Below are positions 20,728 through 30,246 of a stretch of 64,000 nucleotides of DNA, piece by piece. Each line of letters opens with the position of its first letter. The first letter of the stretch is position 1. The notes under the pieces were generated by a model. The model was not told the origin of the DNA. It saw only the letters and a program-made list of their open reading frames with translations, and searched no databases. The position numbers and the translations under genes are program-made. Source of the DNA: Hsuehochloa calcarea (Eukaryota > Streptophyta > Magnoliopsida > Poales > Poaceae); assembly GCA_036346395.1 (NCBI GenBank), contig CM070596.1, positions 20,932,177 to 20,996,176 on the forward strand, written 5' to 3'.

Positions 20728-22090
20728 CGATACCCTTTGGATCTTTTAGGGTACCCAATAAAATGACAACTTACTGTTTTAGGATCTAATTTCCCAATAT
20801 GTGGATTAAATATCTTAGCTTCAGCACGAAACCCCACACTTTTAAGTATTTCAAACTCGGTTTTTTCCTAGTCCATAATTCATAAGGTGTCTTAGGTACT
20901 GATTTACTGGGAACCCGATTAAGAATATGTGCGGCTGTCTTTAGTGCTTTCATCCACAAACCAATTGATAAACTAGAATTGCTAAGCATGCTCCGTACCA
21001 TATCCATAAGTGTACGGTTGCGTCTCTCAGCTACCCCATTCTGCTGAGGTTCACCTGGTGTAGAATATTGGACAACAATGTCATTTTCCTGAAGGAACTT
21101 AGCGAAAGGGCCAGGATTTTGCCCATAAGGGGCATGTCTTCCATAATATTCTCCTCCACGGTCCGATCTTACCACTTTAATTCTTAGGTTGTGCTGATTT
21201 TCAACTTCAGCCTTAAATATCTTGAATTTATCAAGTGACTCAGATCGGTCCTTAATTGAAAAAATATAACCGTAATGGGAGAAATCATCAGTGAATGTGA
21301 TGAAAGAATCAAAATCATCCACTGATATCATAGGAAAAGGACCACAAATATCAGTATGAATTAATTCTAAGAGTCATGTGCTGCGAGTGGCTCCCTTCTT
21401 TATTTGCTTTACATATTTTCCTTTAATGCAATCAATGCAGTGGTCTGAGTCAGAGAAATCTAATGGGTGGAGAATCTCTTCCTTAATGAAACGCTCCATT
21501 CTCCCCTTCGAAATGTGGCCTAAACGACGGTGCTACAGTTTCGATGAAGTCTCATTATTCTTTTTACGCTTAGCATCACATACATTCAAAGATACGGGAG
21601 ATTCAGTAAGGGAAAGCATATATAGCTTATTTTGTCTGAAAGCAAAATCAATATCATTTGAATTAAATGTAATAATGCATTTATTATTGCCAAAATTACA
21701 TTTAAAACCATCATCGTCCAATAAAGAAACCGAAATTAAATTCTTCCTGATGGAAGGAACATAGACTACATTATTGATACGAAGTATAAAGCAGCTATCT
21801 AAGACTAATGAAGCAGATCCAACTGATTCTACTTCGGCTTCTTTTCCATCCGCGACTCTAAGACTTCGCTCCCCCTTTCTTAGTGTTCTCGCAGTAAGGA
21901 ATCCCTGTAAAGAGTTGGTAACGTGCACAGTTGCACCTGAGTTAATCCACCAAGAATTAAGGGAGAAATCAGCATAAAGAGTTTCATCAATGAACGTTAT
22001 AGTATCATTACCCTTCTTGGCGAGCCACTTCAAAAAACCAACACAATCTTTCTGAAAATATCCTGGCTTCTTGCAGAAGTGACATGTATT
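20728..22090 (-). pseudogene. copia zinc knuckle, protease and integrase
   Basis: The zinc knuckle near 22040-22090 reads CHFCKKPGYFQKDC, with Tyr where the family has His. The protease motif is WWINSGATVHVTNSLQGF: the catalytic Asp of DSG is Asn. GAG-pre-integrase follows in the 21533-22033 open stretch. A 181-codon open stretch (20786-21331) holds the integrase core: FTDDFSHYGY, VVRSDRGGEYYG, and YSTPGEPQQNGVAERRNRTL with the catalytic Glu, then KAAHILNRVPSK-like sequence. A frameshift after KVWGF leads to FNPHIGKLDPK in another frame. Without protease activity the polyprotein would not mature. Confidence 0.88.
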
Positions 22091-22312
22091 CCCATTAAGT
22101 GCTACAGCAGGAGCAACATGGGGCTTAGGTGCATTATGCTTCTTAGGCCCTAACTAATCTGAATTCGGGGAGAATTACAGCTTTTTCTTATATTTGAAGT
22201 TCCCTTGGAACTTCCGTTTGTTGGACCCACTAACTTGATGCACAAAGTCTTTCTTTTCGGTCCTTATCCTCTCTTCCTCCTGGACACACATGGCGATTAA
22301 ATTGCTCATGCT

Positions 22313-22885
22313 CTATTTTTCTTTCTGAGTATTGTAATTTATCTTAAATGCAGTGTACTCAGAAGGAAGAAAAGTCATAATAAAATGGACTAGAAAACCA
22401 TCAGATATTTCCATGTCCATACCCTTGAGCTTTCCAGCCATATCCGTCATTATCATGATATGTTCTCTTATGCTACTGGACCCATCATACTTAGCGGATA
22501 AGAGCCTCTGAATTAAAGTACTAGCATAAACTTTAGTGAAGCCTTTGAATTTCTCCTCAACTGAAGCCAGGTATTCCTTGGCATTTTCGAAATCAGAGAT
22601 TGCTCCCCTGATCCCAACTGAAATAGAGGTCTTCATGATCATTAGTGATAGGCGGTTGGACCGCTCCTATTTTTCAGCATTAGCATCATAAGTTTTCTTT
22701 TTTCTCATCATAATTATCCTCACCGTCGGTGGGGGGAATGGGAGCGCTCAACCTTAGTGCAAAGTCAAGGTCCAAAACTCCAAGGACGATATGAATTCTT
22801 TCTTTCCAAGTGGAAAAGTTGCTCCCTGTAAGCTGCTTAATGTTGTCAATTGTGGCGGCAACATTCGAAGTATTTATTTCTTAAC
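22313..22885 (-). pseudogene. copia gag (UBN2 type)
   Basis: The N-terminal part, without a usable ATG, reads NVAATIDNIKQLTGSNFSTW then KERIHIVLGVLDLDFALRLS and PIPPTDGEDN, after which stops interrupt. A 110-codon open stretch (22313-22642) continues with SDFENAKEYLASVEEKFKGF, TLIQRLLSAKYDGSSSIREH, and MTFLPSEYTAFKINYNTQK. This is the gag polyprotein domain common to many copia elements. The zinc knuckle lies further on, near 22040-22090. Confidence 0.82.
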
Positions 22886-23963
22886 ATTAAAATACAGGGG
22901 AAAAATTAGAAATAACATAAAGATGTATTGCATACAATTAACCATACGTTGGTCTGATTAATAACATGCAAAATGACAATTCTAATTCATATCACCGTTG
23001 GGCAGAAAATGAGAAATAACTTCAACAATTAATATGGCGACACACGATTACAAACAACGTTGGTTAGTATGTAATCATGTGCATACATAATGCCAAAATA
23101 AAACATGAAAATCTCTAATTAAAATATCTCGTTGGTTCAATTTTAATTAGAGACAATAATACACTGTTATTTGAGCAATTAACATTAATTAAAATGGTGC
23201 ACAAAATTATGATTTAAACACACAAAATCATTTGAAAAAGAAGAAAAAGGGCACTGTTCGGCTTGCACAGCTGTGCTCGGCCCACAACTGCACTCAGCCC
23301 GCGCCGCACGGACTACATTTGCGTGTGTGGCCCATCAGCGGATGGAGCCCAAAATGTCGAAGGCAACGGTGACTGTTGGATCTGATCGTCCGGCCGAGAT
23401 CACACTACGCCTTCACACTGCTGACCGAACGATTGACGCGAGCCGTCAGATTGAATCAGACGGCTAAGTGTGAAAATCACCCGATATAAAAACCAGCGGA
23501 CGGCGAACCCAAAACCTAATCTCATTCTCCCGTCTCCTCCAAAAACTCCACGCGGCGGCGAGAGACGCGCGAGCGAAATCGCTGCAGCGTCAACTCCGTC
23601 GGCGACGCTGCTGGAGGAGAAGGCTGGAGCGGCGGCGCGGCATGAGGTGGCGCCTCCGCAGCCCTCCTTGCCGACGCGCGCGTGCGACCGAGGTCGCTTG
23701 CACAGCCGTTGAGTGGAGCTACGGTGGCGCGCAAGACCAGAGCGGCTCCAGATCTGCGAAAACCGTAAGTGTTCGCCACCTCTTTTTTGCGTTCCGATCC
23801 GAGTTTGAGGGTTTTCAAGGTTCGGGATTTCATTTTTGTTAGGGTTTCACTAAGTATTTAAAATCCCCTCCTTCTTAGTGCTAAAACGAGCCATCAAAGC
23901 TTAGATATGGGCGGGGGCAAGATCGACTGGGGCTAATAGGGTTCAAAAAATGAACTAGGGTGA
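22886..23963 (-). other. long leader of the copia element, with hairpins and an opposite-strand promoter-like part
   Basis: The 1.1 kb between gag and the primer binding site has two halves. 22886-23230 is A/T-rich and holds a series of hairpins with CGTTGG in the loops. 23231-23963 is GC-rich and, on the plus strand, contains a near-palindrome (23441-23465, AGCCGTC...GACGGCT), TATAAAAACC (23485-23494), a C/T-rich stretch and a splice-donor-like GTAAGT (23765-23770). The second half could be foreign sequence carried in the leader. Confidence 0.5.
23040..23153. other. two strong hairpins with CGTTGGTT loops
   Basis: Hairpin one, about 23041-23082: arms ACACGATTACA and TGTAATCATGTG pair over about 12 bases (one G-T). 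Hairpin two, about 23112-23153: TCTCTAATTAAAAT and ATTTTAATTAGAGA form a perfect 14-bp stem. Both loops contain CGTTGGTT. Weaker copies with CGTTGG lie near 22947 and 22995. Confidence 0.6.
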
Positions 23964-23975
23964 CTCTGATACTAA
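23964..23975 (-). other. primer binding site of the copia element
   Basis: Minus strand AGTATCAGAGTC, close to TGGTATCAGAGCC, placed two or three bases from the LTR end at 23977. Confidence 0.65.
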
Positions 23976-23976
23976 A

Positions 23977-24561
23977 TGAGAGAAAAGACTGAGGGTAAAA
24001 ACTGATCTAAACAATCTTTAAACCTAGTTCAATGATGAACACCAAAATATAAAGCATTAGAGCAGAAGCTAGGATACATACCCGAGCCTGAGGATGACAT
24101 TCTGATTTGAAAAGGGCTCAGTTGAGGTCACAGTAGCGGTGGTGTGAGGGTGGTGATGTCGCGATAAAGATGGCGGGGTTTGGCCTTCGCCCACCACAGC
24201 GCTCGTTATCGATCAGGCTTGTCTGTGGAATGTCGTAGCCTGGAACTCTACAAGGAGCCGGCCTACCGAGTCCACCTTTTATTCTTGCGCTAGCCGAATG
24301 GGACCAAATCCATACGGTTGGCTGCGCCCCCGATCAGGGCGAGAGTGGGCGTTGCCCCCGTGAATCTCAGAAGTAGTTAGCCGAGATCGACCCAACAGAT
24401 TCGAATCGAGAAAAAAAAAATTGGGGAGAAATCGCATAAGCGAAAGGGTTGCAAAGCTCGAATCAGAGAAACCAATCGATCTTGCTGGAATAGTGGAGCG
24501 ACGATTCCCTTTAAAACGAGAGAGATAATTCTAGACTTCTTCAAAAGAAAAGAGAAAGACA
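23977..24561 (-). repeat. 5' LTR of the truncated copia element
   Basis: On the minus strand TGTCTTTCTCTTTTC (from 24561) to CTTTTCTCTCA (23977): TG...CA ends next to a primer binding site. 585 bp. No second copy is in the window, so the boundaries rest on the ends and the primer site. Confidence 0.6.
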
Positions 24562-27087
24562 TGTTTAAATGCTGGGCCAGGGCGGGCCTTGAGTGGACAG
24601 GCCCGAGCCCAGCCCAAAAAAAGTTTTTCCCAGTAAAATGCTACGATTTTAATTCTTTTTTTAGAATAAAAATTGATATTTAATTTATTTCGAGAATAAC
24701 AATAGTTTTTATTATTTTTAATGCCACTGTCAGGATTTTCAAGCGTTCGGGTCAGAAATCAAGTCCCTAGCCCAGAAATTTAGGGTCAGGCTCAGTAGGG
24801 CCGCTGGGCCAACCTCGGGCTGGGCCGACCGAACAGGTTTAATGGGTGATAGATATTTGCATTTATTTATAGACACGGATTGGACGGTGTCTTGGGCACT
24901 TGGGTGGCTTCGTGGGAAGCAAGTCCAGAAACGGGTCGGTTATGAAGGTTGCCAGATCGTGACACGGATAGCGGTATCCGAGTCGGTTACGAGGTGTGCC
25001 AGGATCACGAGACGGATTGTAAGATCTATCCTACATGGGATCCCATGGAGCTAAAATGATGAGCCGGTATATGGATTGAAATTTCATAGAATCGTGATTC
25101 TGAATGTAGAATCATCAGGATCGGGTAGGATCATGATCCTAATAATAAACTATATCAACATATAAAATTTTATTTTAACTATTGCTAATTTAGTTACAAT
25201 AGTTTAATTTTATTTGTTTTTATTGATGTTGTTCTAAGGTTAAAAAATATATTATTATTAATATATTAGATTTAAATGATTAGTTTACTAAAAATAATTT
25301 AAAAAGTAAAAAAAAACAAGCTTAATTGCATGTAAAATGAATAAGTGGTCCCAGATTTACGAAACTAAATTAAAAAAATTCCACTATAGCCTTGCATGTC
25401 TTAAAACATAATTCAATTTTTATATAAAATATATATACTTTTAAAATTTTGGTTGAATTGTGATTTTACGATCCGATTATCTCATACCAAAAAGATCCCA
25501 CCTAGTATAACGATCCTGACAACCTTGTTGGTTACCCATTTGTATGTTGTATGGACGCATTTGCCCCTCAGAATGGGGTTAAATTCATGGCTAAGAAATC
25601 CAAGGTAGCGAGCAAAGGCCAATTACCTAGTTTTAGATCTTCATCACCTTACTTGATTATGCTTTGGACGACTAATACAAAAGGAGTATACCAATATAGC
25701 AAGTGCAAAGTCATATCTGAGTGTAATCGAGCAAATTTGTACGTGCGGTTTTGGAATATGGAAGTCTTCCTTAGGCCTTATCGGTTGGCCACAATCTGGG
25801 GCCTTCTAAGTGAATAGGTCAAGATTTTAGTTCAAATTCCTCGCCGACCTATGTGTATTGCAGCTAGGAATGGACCTCTCAAAGAAGGCCTAAATGATTT
25901 TTCAACATATAAGAGGGGTTATTCAAAAAGTTACTGGCCATGTGAGACCTCAAATCCTTGTGAATCTACTGCATCCATTTCTTATCCAACGACCGACACA
26001 AAAAGTTTAAACATTGCAGTCGAATATGAGTTTGTACTAGAAACGTTCTCAATATATAGGCACGAGAAGAGCATGATGAGCTTGTTAAAATTTTGGGACA
26101 ATCCAGTATTTGTGTGGTGTTTTAAGCTTTATTATTATGTAGATTGCAATTCAGAACTCCCACTCTATACAAGATCCAATTCAGACTTTCCCACTTTGGA
26201 CATTTTGCCTATGTCTTTGATGATTTTACCCCCTTCTTTCCTCCCCTCCACGTTCTTTGTCCTCTCTTCTTCCTCACTCATTGCGTCCCATCCCCTCCTT
26301 CGACTTCCTCCTCTACCTCCATCATGAAGCTCGAGCTTCGCCTCCGCTCCCTCCTCAGAACCGACCTTGCCCACTGCCTTCTACCGACACCATGGGGGCG
26401 CGGTCGGCTCCCCTACACCTCGCGGTAGGCCCTCTAACGAGCTATGAATCCTGTAGAACACCTCGTATGTTCTGCGCAGTGAGACAGAGAGTTGGCCGTG
26501 AGGATGGGAGGCGTTTGGCTGGCGGCAACAGTAAAGGCCTCGTTCGGAGGGAGGCGTGGTGGTGATAGGTGGAAGGGATAGGGATGAGAGGGACGACTTG
26601 AGGGGGTAGGAGGAGGACTCCATTGGGCCTCTGAGGGCGAGGGCAAGATCTCCAACTCGTCCGCCCACGCTGATGATCAGATTAGATCTCCTCCATGGGG
26701 TTGGACAATGTCGGGCAGGGCGGGTGGTTTTGGGAGTAGCAGTGGCGACGCGATGGAGGGAAGATAAAAGTGGAGGGTGGACGCATGTGGCCACTGGTGA
26801 GGTATTGCCCAGCCATCGTCCGTGCCGAAGCAAAAAGAAAAGAGGAGAGTTGGAGGAAGAAGAAGAGGGATATAGATGTCCATGTAGGGGGCCAAAAATA
26901 GTCTAAAATGTCAAAAATTATATTGGCACTCTACTGTAACCGTTTCCCTTTTACATTTTTTTCACAAAGGGTTGATTACAGGTTGGCCATTCGAATTTCC
27001 ACTGATAACACCCCACCAAAGGTAGGAAAGGCAAATACCGACCCATGTGAAATTTCATGCACGATCAAACAATAAGCAAATGACTAT
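24562..27087. other. intergenic, no supported gene
   Basis: 2.5 kb of mixed composition: AT-rich at 25080-25550, GC-rich with GGGCC-type words at 24570-24830 and 26290-26850. Open frames such as 24842-25054, 25851-26327 and the Pro/Ser-rich 26381-26833 show no domain or splice structure. I see no RNA gene. Confidence 0.55.
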
Positions 27088-27354
27088 TGAGATATTAGAT
27101 CCGAAGTTCTAATGTGGTCGAATTCAAACTTACCATATTAGCGGATTAGTTTTCTTACTTGGACTCTAAGTCCTTTTACCCCTTTATATACCTCTTGCAA
27201 GCCGCACGGGGATAGTTGACGTCTCATTGTATTTCCCCTGTGATTTGTAAATACTCCTCATATAGTGATCATCGTCGATTGGCGTCCGTGATTTTTTCCT
27301 GCAAGTATTTTCAACGTAAAATTTGTGTCTCTTTTTGTCCCTATTTTTCTAACA
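27088..27354 (+). repeat. 5' LTR of the short copia
   Basis: TGAGATATTAGATCCGAAG to CTATTTTTCTAACA; contains CCTTTATATACCTCTT, a likely TATA box near 27182. About 85% identical by eye to 29303-29569. Confidence 0.85.
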
Positions 27355-27356
27355 AG

Positions 27357-27368
27357 TGGTATCAGAGC
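27357..27368 (+). other. primer binding site of the short copia
   Basis: TGGTATCAGAGC, the exact initiator tRNA-Met type site, two bases after the LTR. Confidence 0.9.
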
Positions 27369-27723
27369 ACAGGAGATTAGGGTTTTGGAAGAGATACGAG
27401 AAAAAAAAATATCAAATCTAATCCTCCGGCCGCCGCCATCACGCGTCTTTGCTCCGCGCGGCGTGTCTTCATTCGTCGTATCGGCGTCGGCGGCGCCTTG
27501 ATTCGCGGAAGGCCGCAGCACGCGTCGGCCTCAGTCCAAAGTGTGTGGAAGGAAGTAAGCAACGCGGGCTCCTCGGTCCAAGCGTCGCCAACCATAGCCA
27601 AGCAACGCATGCGAGCGAACGAAGCAGCAGTTGTGAAGCAAACCAAAACGAAAGCTCCATCATGTCCAACAGCACATGTTTACACAGAGTAAGCAGTACA
27701 AGCAATTTCAGGATTTATTCTTC

Positions 27724-28545
27724 ATGGTGACTTTAAAGTATAATCTTTCACTCCTGAGTCGAGACACAAGATTTTCGCCATGGCAAGTCAAGATGAGGAT
27801 TGTGCTGGCACAGATGAATTTGGGTGATGCATTGGAAGTATTTGAGAAACAACCTACCGCATAGACCGCAGATGAGAAGCGTAAAGACCGTAAGGCTTTA
27901 TCTCAGATTCATCTTCATCTATCAAATAATATTTTGCAAGAGATTTTGAAGGAGAAGACACTGCTGCATTATGTCTAATGCTGAAACAAATTTGCATGAC
28001 AAAGGATCTCACCAGCAAGATGCTTCTCAAGCAGAAGTTGTTCTCTCACAAATTGCAAAAAAGAGGATCCGTGCTTGATCATCTTTCATTGTTTAAGGAA
28101 ATCGTTGCCAACATAAAGTTGATGGAGGTAAAATATGATAATGGAGATTTGGGTCTTATTCTTTTGTGTTTCCTACCTGGTCCTTTTTTAAATTTCAGAG
28201 ATACCATATTATATAGTAGAGATACTCTCACTCTTAATGAAGTTTATGAAGCTTTGCATGCTAAGAAAAGATGAAACAGATGGTACCTTCTGAAAATTCA
28301 AGTTCACAATGAGAAGACTTGTTTGTTCGTGGCAGGCAAAAGGAGAAGAACTCAAATAATGGATCTTGAGACAAAAGTTCGAACGGCTATAAGAACCAGT
28401 CGAAATCAAGAGGCAAGTACAAATCATGCAAATATTGCAAGAAAAGTGGGCATGACATCTCTGAATGCTGGAAGCTACAGAATAAAGAAAAGAGAACTTG
28501 CTATTATAAGCCAAAAGGTAAACCAGATGATGGAAGTAAAACCTC
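27724..28545 (+). pseudogene. gag of the short copia
   Basis: Likely start MVTLKYNLSLLSRDTRFSPW at 27724, with QVKMRIVLAQMNLGDALEVF following, a stop at 27862, then in frame ADEKRKDRKALSQIHLHLSN. 27978-28274 continues with KDLTSKMLLKQKLFSHKLQK and TILYSRDTLTLNEVYEALHA. The zinc knuckle CKYCKKSGHDISECW lies near 28425-28470 in a third frame. This is a copia gag with intact core motifs, broken by at least two frameshifts and two stops. Confidence 0.85.
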
Positions 28546-28559
28546 CCTTGTTGCTAATG

Positions 28560-29139
28560 ATAGTTCTGATGGAGAAGTTCTTGTTTCCTTTGTTGGATGT
28601 TCAAAAACCAATGATGAATGGATTCTTGATTCCGCCTATAACTTTCATAAGTGTCCTAATAGGGATTAGTTTGCCACCTATGGAACTATTGAAGGTGGTA
28701 TTGTGTTGATGGGTGCTAACTCATCTTGCAAGGTTGTAGGAATTGGTTCAGTTCAGATCAAAATGTTTGATTGCATTATCAGAACTTTGATAGATGTGAG
28801 GTATATTCCAGATTTGAAAAGGAACCTCAGTTCAGATCAATGTGAGGTATATTCCAGATTTGAAAAGGAACCTCAGTTCAGATCAAGATGTTTGATTACA
28901 TTGTCAGAACTTTGATAGATGTGAGGTACATTCCAGATTTGAAAAGGAACCTCATCTCTTTAACTACTCTTGATGCTAAAGGATACAAGTATTATGGTGA
29001 AAGTGGAGCTTTGAAGGTATCAAAAGGCTTCCTTGTTGTGATGAAAGCTGATATTAAATCTGTCAATTTGTACTATCTGCGAGGTACTGCAATATCAGGT
29101 AATGTTGCTGTAATTTTAAATTCATTATCTGATTACTAA
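28560..29139 (+). pseudogene. protease and start of GAG-pre-integrase region of the short copia
   Basis: EWILDSAYNFHKCPNRD near 28615-28665 is the protease box (DSA variant), followed after a stop by ATYGTIEGGIVLMGANSSCK. VRYIPDLKRNL occurs three times because of local duplications (28795-28960). The 28888-29139 stretch continues LISLTTLDAKGYKYYGESGA and ends near SVNLYYLRGTAISGN. Coding then stops and the polypurine tract follows. Confidence 0.8.
28748..28955 (+). repeat. nested tandem duplications in the protease region
   Basis: The block GTGAGGTATATTCCAGATTT with its continuation to GTTCAGATCAA occurs back to back (about 28795-28840 and 28841-28886) and again at 28919. The wider block beginning CAGTTCAGATCAA recurs at 28748 and 28872, a 124-bp offset. 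A separate 20-bp direct duplication, TTCATTATCTGATTACTAAG, is at 29121-29160. Confidence 0.85.
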
Positions 29140-29302
29140 GTTCATTATCTGATTACTAAGTTTCTATTACTAAGTTGGTGTTACAGTTTAGTCCTAGAGA
29201 CTAGCTGACGTACGGTGATTTTTATCTTATTGTGGGGTTATTTGGTGATTGATGATTCTTCATTTTGTTACAAAAGGAAATTCATCTCAAGGTGGAGATT
29301 AT

Positions 29303-29569
29303 TGAGATATGTGATCTGAACTTCTAATGTGTTCGAATTCAAACTTATCATCTTAGTGGATTAGTTTTCTTAGTTGGACTCAAAATCCTTTTACCCCTTT
29401 ATATACCTTTTGTAAACCGCACGGAGAGAGTTGACGGCTCATTGTAATCTCCCTGCGATTTGTAAACACTTCTCACAGAATGATCATCGTTGATCAGTGC
29501 TCATGGTTTTTTTCCGTAAAAATTTTTCATGTAAAATTTTTATCTCTTTTTATTCCTATTTTTCTAACA
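29303..29569 (+). repeat. 3' LTR of the short copia
   Basis: Preceded by the purine tract AAGGTGGAGATTA (29289-29301). Ends TTTTTCTAACA at 29569. Confidence 0.85.
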
Positions 29570-30246
29570 AATAACACGTAATCCTACCCGGATTGGCTAT
29601 GAACAAATAATCTAGTCTATTTTACGAAGCAAACCTTCAAGTGACAAGCCCGACACAGACGAGTTTGCCGTGCATAGGTCGCATAAAACCATACATCAAC
29701 CAAAAAAACAGAGCATAACTCCTTTTCCTTGGTAGAGAGGATGCAAAGAGCGTTGGGTCGGGACGGAGAATAGAACAAGGTACGCGCCTGTCACGCTCTA
29801 ATAGCCGTTGGATCAGCTTCTGATCACCAGGTAGGCCGTAGGCGCCCTCATTAATATTATTATTGCTTGCGCACTGCTGAACATGCTGGCAAATCAAACA
29901 ATAAATGTAGAGAAAATTTACAATATGCAACTAAATAACCGTATGGTTCGCAATATACCCTCAAAAAGAAATTTTTTTAAAACAGCAATCTGGCAGACCA
30001 AAAAGTCCTCTCCACTGGAGGCGAAGTTCCAAGATCACAGGAGGAAAATTTGGATTATTTCGAACTCTTTTCACTGTGGAACCAAAGCACCTGCCTACCA
30101 TCCTTATCACAGCCAAATGAATCATGCGCTGCGTTCGCCGATAAATACAGATGATGAGAATGAAATAACTCCCAGGATATTGTACCAACATCACAGACAG
30201 TCATGGCCAACAGAGGGCAACAAATTTATACGACGACAATCCAGTT
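29570..30246. other. intergenic and 3' flank of the DPP-like gene
   Basis: The part nearest 30246 is the 3' untranslated region of the minus-strand gene. No polyadenylation signal can be fixed by eye. No other gene. Confidence 0.5.

Larger units (their letters stand above)
20728..24561 (-). mobile_element. truncated Ty1/copia element with 5' LTR, gag, protease, integrase
   Basis: Read right to left: LTR (23977-24561), primer binding site (23964-23975), long leader, gag (from about 22880), protease, GAG-pre-integrase and integrase, ending at 20728 just after FNPHIGKLDPKTV-like sequence. RT, RNase H and the 3' LTR are missing, and the cut end joins a gypsy gag scrap. The gag and integrase resemble a copia family of grasses whose RNase H looks like that of the element at the right end of this window (63246 onward). 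Confidence 0.75.
27088..29569 (+). mobile_element. short Ty1/copia element lacking integrase, RT and RNase H
   Basis: LTRs of 267 bp at 27088-27354 and 29303-29569 (TGAGATAT...TTTTCTAACA), a canonical primer binding site (27357-27368), gag, a zinc knuckle, protease and the start of the GAG-pre-integrase region, then directly a polypurine tract. Almost all of pol is absent, so the 2.48 kb element would depend on helper proteins. No matching target-site duplication is seen (ACTAT before, AATAA after). The LTRs differ at many single bases, so it is not recent. Confidence 0.85.

Noticed and set aside
24570..24830. GGGCC/GGCCC words suggesting a MITE
   Set aside because: I could not define paired ends or a target duplication.
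26381..26833. 150-codon minus-strand open frame
   Set aside because: Pro/Ser-rich, no motif, overlapping frames on both strands, no splice or promoter context.
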